From contig RCAB01000771.1 of assembly GCA_003640385.1 (NCBI GenBank), forward strand, positions 1 to 20,424: a stretch of DNA of 20,424 nt. Reading direction: 5' to 3'. The notes under the pieces are model-generated. The model was given only the letters and a program-made list of their open reading frames with translations, ran no database searches and was not told the DNA's origin. Made by a program: the position numbers and the translations under genes. Shown here piece after piece: positions 19,752 through 20,424 of this stretch. The first letter of the stretch is position 1; every line of letters begins with the position of its first letter. This DNA is from Setaria digitata (Eukaryota > Nematoda > Chromadorea > Rhabditida > Setariidae).

Positions 19752-20424
19752 TGATTTGCACCACTATGGATAGAGTATAGCTTAATAACTTTAAAAAGAA
19801 TGATTTAAAATTTTGATAAAATATTTTAACAATACCTTGGCATAAAAAATAATATTGGTAGAACGGATTCGAATTTATTATCAAACTTTGCTGATAAGAA
19901 TTGATGTTCAAGGAAGAAACCGTATTGAACTGTTGCACACGAAAGAAAAGTCCCGCCACTAAATAAAAGCCTNGCACACGAAAGAAAAGTCCCGCCACTA
20001 AATAAAAGCCTGAAATGCTTCAAGGCTTCACTGTCAGTTCTCATTTTCACATGTCCATAACATTTTATGAATATCACAGGCAAAATTATTACATTCCATA
20101 ACAAAGTCTACCTGGATGTGATTACTGAATATTTTGTACTTTTTTCTGAATGATGAACAGTTCTTCAGTTCCAAGTACATTTCCTTTAGTTCGAAATATT
20201 TCGTCAAAATACACTTTCTATTCTGTACAGAAAACAAGACAACAAATACTTGAACTTAAGCGCAGTGATAATAACAACAATAATAACCAAATCTAAATAT
20301 TATGATCAATTCATTACCTTCACTTATCACTTATCTTTACTGATCAGCTACACTGGAAACTAATAACATGTAGGAAATGGTGAAATTCACAAGTCGGGAG
20401 TTGTATATTTTCTTCATGTTTGAA
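19752..20424. other. 3' flank of the receptor gene, no supported gene
   Basis: The stretch has an AATAAA at 19962-19967 (repeated at 20001-20006 because of the assembly overlap) about 210 bases past the stop, plausible as the receptor's polyadenylation signal. Open frames on the minus strand show no recognisable domain or splice pattern. Confidence 0.45.
19935..20011. repeat. 38-base direct repeat around a single N (assembly overlap)
   Basis: 19935-19972 and 19974-20011 are identical and abut the N at 19973. It is the same arrangement as at 7712-7926, so it is most simply an unmerged contig overlap rather than a biological duplication. Confidence 0.9.

Noticed and set aside
20034..20237. 67-codon minus-strand open frame at the right end
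   Set aside because: No recognisable domain; it lies in the receptor 3' flank and lacks splice or start support.

Overview
The window looks like nuclear DNA of a parasitic nematode, most likely a filarial species. It is very AT-rich, full of homopolymer runs, and its genes are cut into small exons by GT...AG introns with nematode-style TTTCAG or TTTTAG acceptors. The predicted proteins are nematode types: a CC-domain/EB-module cysteine-rich secreted protein, an FMRFamide-like peptide precursor of the flp-25 kind, and a nicotinic-type Cys-loop receptor subunit. There are no bacterial genes, tRNAs, rRNAs, CRISPR arrays or recognisable transposon ORFs. All three genes lie on the plus strand.

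Region 1 (487-8532): a 14-exon gene model read exon by exon, with every splice phase matching. It gives a protein of about 686 residues: signal peptide, a Ser/Thr-rich stretch, a peritrophin-like chitin-binding segment, a Gln/Pro linker, about seven CC domains and a C-terminal EB module. From intron 4 onward every intron is phase 1. Region 2 (8533-10560) is intergenic with no supported gene. Region 3 (10561-11709): a two-exon, 99-residue neuropeptide precursor that yields two peptides ending YDFIRF and YDYIRF, each followed by an amidation glycine. Region 4 (11710-14358) is intergenic and holds a degenerate repeat patch and a short hairpin near 12.6-12.8 kb. Region 5 (14359-19751): a nicotinic acetylcholine receptor-like subunit with a 13-spaced Cys-loop and M1 to M4. 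It has no paired cysteines in loop C, so it is a non-alpha type. Its 5' end and its intracellular loop are not fully resolved. Region 6 (19752-20424) is a 3' flank with no supported gene.

The three genes do not form a pathway. The first is an extracellular matrix, eggshell or cuticle-type protein; the other two belong to the nervous and neuromuscular system. From memory, C. elegans flp-25 lies on cosmid K04H4, which also carries a cysteine-rich chitin-binding gene, so the first two genes may be an old syntenic pair. I cannot check this here.

Two single-N positions (7819 and 19973) are each flanked by a direct repeat, 107 and 38 bases long. This is the signature of overlapping contig ends left unmerged in a draft assembly rather than of real duplication. 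I found no clearly new biological system. The most useful second looks are the modular exon architecture, the assembly artefacts, the in-frame stop before M4, the repeat patch at 12.6 kb and two hairpins in introns of the first gene.
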